DNA of 44,442 bases, taken from contig SLDV01000034.1 of the NCBI GenBank assembly GCA_007125165.1, forward strand, positions 1-44,442, in the 5' to 3' direction. Numbering within the stretch: the first letter of the stretch is position 1; every line of letters begins with the position of its first letter. The DNA is from Geobacteraceae bacterium. Lineage in GTDB: Bacteria > Desulfobacterota > Desulfuromonadia > Desulfuromonadales > Geopsychrobacteraceae. This document shows, piece after piece, positions 42,731 to 44,442 of the stretch. Under the pieces are notes generated by a model that saw only the letters and a list, made by a program, of their open reading frames with translations, was not told where the DNA came from and searched no databases. The translations under genes and the position numbers were made by a program.

Positions 42731-44442
42731 TTAAATTTTTTCGACTTTAACGCGAGTTACGCCACCGTGGCGTGCTGTGGAGCCACTGAGGTACTCGTAA
42801 TCAGGTGGCAGAAGATCATTGTTGTTAGCGCCTCGAGGTTTTTTACCGAATTCAAGGCTGGCAACCGATCCGTAAGCCCAATGGCCCTGACCGAAGGTTT
42901 TAAATACAACATCAGGACGAATTCCTTCCCAAAGTTTCAGTTTTCCTTCGATTTTTCCGGTTGGCGAGGTGACTCGTATCTGGTCGCCGTTGCGCAAGCC
43001 GAATCGGGCAGCAGTCTCAGGGTTGATCTTGATGACATCCGCCCAGTTTTCATCGCCTGGGTCGCAGCTCTTGAGTTCATAATACCAGGGGCTGTTCTGT
43101 GAACGACCTTCGCGATTAAGCCGTGATCTGGCCTCAGCAAAAATCAGGGGATATTCCTTTTCATCTCCCCATCGGTAGGCAGGTTCATAGTGGGGGATAA
43201 AAGCAACCTCACCCCTGGCGGTGTATTTCGTGATGCGCATGACTTCATCTACACTGACTCCATGCTTATCGGCATGTTCTCCCAGAACCCGTTTTAGGGT
43301 TTCACTGTAAAACTCGAACTTCTTGGTGTCAGTACTGAAGTTGTCCCAGCGGGTGCGGTATGGATGGCGGTTTGCGTGCCAAACACCGAGACGTTTAAAT
43401 TCCTCCCAACTGCGGATATCGTCACCGCGATCTGCTGCTTGGCCCGACCACAGAGGATAGGTGGCAGTGCGTACCGCAATGTCCTCGAATTCACGACCAT
43501 TGGTCGGATTTTTTCCGGTTTCCGGGTCTTTGAATTCTTTCAGCCAGTCAAGGAGATTGGTGAACCCGCGTGCTGCGAGCTTTTCGGCCAGTAACCAGAC
43601 GATTTCCGTTTCGTCTGACTTAACGTCCCAAAGCGGTTCCACCACGCGCTGCTGCAACACGAGATAGCTGTGGAGATTCTGCTTGGTCGTAATATAGGCG
43701 TTTCTTTCAAATAGATGGACGGTCGCCGGAAGCACGATGTCGGCGTACATGGTTGTCTCTGCCGGGTGGGTCGTAATGGAGGCGAAGAAAGGAATTTTTT
43801 CCATGGCCTTTTCCCAGCGATCAGTACCAGAGCAGGAGAAGACGAAATTATTCCAATAACCAATGACAACCTTGAGATCGTAGGGGTCCTCGTCAAGGAT
43901 GGCATCAGCCACCCGATTGGTTACTACTCCCCCCCCCGAACGGCGGTTAATCGCCGGATATTGGAGGGTTCCGCGCTGGTCAATTTTTGCCATGGCCGAG
44001 TGCTTCTTGGCCAGGTCATCTACATAAGGATTGATAGAGGGGAAGCTGGCGGTTGGTATGCCCTGATGCTGGAAAATACCGCCTTCGTTATCAACAGAAC
44101 CCACCAGGCCGTTAAGGGCATGAATCGCCTGCGCAGCATAGGCTCCGCGTACCCACATACCAACACCGGCACTAACCCAGGCAATAGCTTTGGGCGCGGC
44201 GGCAGCAAAATCACGAGCCACACGATAAATCTGTTCAGCAGGAACACCGGCCCTTTCAGCAGCCCATTCGGGAGTTTTGTCAAAAAGCTCAAGGTTCCAC
44301 CACTTGACCAGACCATGGGTATGCTTCTCGGTGAAGGAGCCTTCATCAACTTTTTCACCGACCTTGAATCGATTAACGCCGTCGTTAAAGTCACCAACGA
44401 AAGGTTTGTACCAGCGGCCTTCCGACAAAATAACATGAGCTA
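42731..44442 (-). CDS. Molybdopterin oxidoreductase catalytic subunit (partial, DMSO reductase family)
   Basis: At least 570 C-terminal residues of a large bis-molybdopterin-guanine-dinucleotide enzyme; the N-terminus with any Tat signal, [4Fe-4S] site and metal ligand lies beyond the right edge. Seen are GLVGSVDNEGGIFQHQGIP, the HPAETTMYADIVLPATVHLFER block typical of the family, YPLIFAEARSRLNREGRSQN and a cofactor-binding C-terminal domain (INPETAARFGLRNGDQIRVT, TFGQGHWAYGSVAS). The C-terminus looks most like PadB/PsrA/TtrA-type sequences, but the substrate cannot be told. A run of nine G on the coding strand (43929-43937) lies within the gene. Heads the minus-strand locus seen here. Confidence 0.88.
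   Translation of the reverse strand, partial: AHVILSEGRWYKPFVGDFNDGVNRFKVGEKVDEGSFTEKHTHGLVKWWNLELFDKTPEWAAERAGVPAEQIYRVARDFAAAAPKAIAWVSAGVGMWVRGAYAAQAIHALNGLVGSVDNEGGIFQHQGIPTASFPSINPYVDDLAKKHSAMAKIDQRGTLQYPAINRRSGGGVVTNRVADAILDEDPYDLKVVIGYWNNFVFSCSGTDRWEKAMEKIPFFASITTHPAETTMYADIVLPATVHLFERNAYITTKQNLHSYLVLQQRVVEPLWDVKSDETEIVWLLAEKLAARGFTNLLDWLKEFKDPETGKNPTNGREFEDIAVRTATYPLWSGQAADRGDDIRSWEEFKRLGVWHANRHPYRTRWDNFSTDTKKFEFYSETLKRVLGEHADKHGVSVDEVMRITKYTARGEVAFIPHYEPAYRWGDEKEYPLIFAEARSRLNREGRSQNSPWYYELKSCDPGDENWADVIKINPETAARFGLRNGDQIRVTSPTGKIEGKLKLWEGIRPDVVFKTFGQGHWAYGSVASLEFGKKPRGANNNDLLPPDYEYLSGSTARHGGVTRVKVEKI

Overview
The window looks like a chromosome segment of an anaerobic deltaproteobacterium of the Desulfuromonadales type (Geobacter/Pelobacter/Desulfuromonas relatives). 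This is inferred from a periplasmic multihaem cytochrome whose start resembles the PpcA family, a complete division and cell-wall (dcw) cluster with MurE of the meso-diaminopimelate type, and a respiratory-type molybdoenzyme locus. No species can be named from the sequence alone. Genes are dense, and many pairs overlap by ATGA or GTGA, which implies long operons.

Layout. 1-2700: the end of purE, a small tetrahaem cytochrome c with its own promoter and terminator, a tRNA methyltransferase (trmN6), a divergent pair (a DciA-like DUF721 protein and a small membrane protein), and a DUF3343 protein. 2716-10227: a translation and housekeeping run, ffh-rpsP-rimM-trmD-rplS, a strong terminator, then rnhB-yraN-nadE-rsmI. 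10246-12557 (minus): acyP and ligA. 12834-14114: a CNNM/CBS (CorC-like) membrane protein. 14227-31339: the dcw cluster mraZ-rsmH-ftsL-ftsI-murE-murF-mraY-murD-ftsW-murG-murC-ddl-ftsQ-ftsA-ftsZ. It starts from a near-consensus promoter followed by three 10-bp-spaced GTGTCA repeats that look like MraZ operator boxes. murB, usually found between murC and ddl in relatives, is absent.

31340-31924 is a 585-bp stretch without a protein gene. It holds a candidate structured RNA (closing helix, several hairpins, intrinsic terminator), a dispersed palindromic repeat and a palindrome just upstream of the next gene. 31925-36867: a B12-binding-type radical SAM protein, a second degenerate dispersed repeat, a small lipoprotein (minus) and a hybrid sensor kinase with a periplasmic solute-binding sensor.

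36859-44442 (all minus, read right to left) is a molybdoenzyme locus: a DMSO-reductase-family catalytic subunit (cut by the window edge), a four-cluster ferredoxin subunit, a TorD-like chaperone, two tiny overlapping reading frames (one a 25-residue four-cysteine half-ferredoxin), mobA, mobB, a ModE-type DNA-binding protein, moeA, tatA, moaA and a MOSC protein. Together these would make the molybdenum cofactor, attach the dinucleotide, assist folding of the enzyme and contribute to Tat export. The most unusual signals are the candidate RNA after ftsZ, the tiny half-ferredoxin, the Cys-to-Asp change in the ferredoxin subunit, the missing murB and the MraZ-box array.
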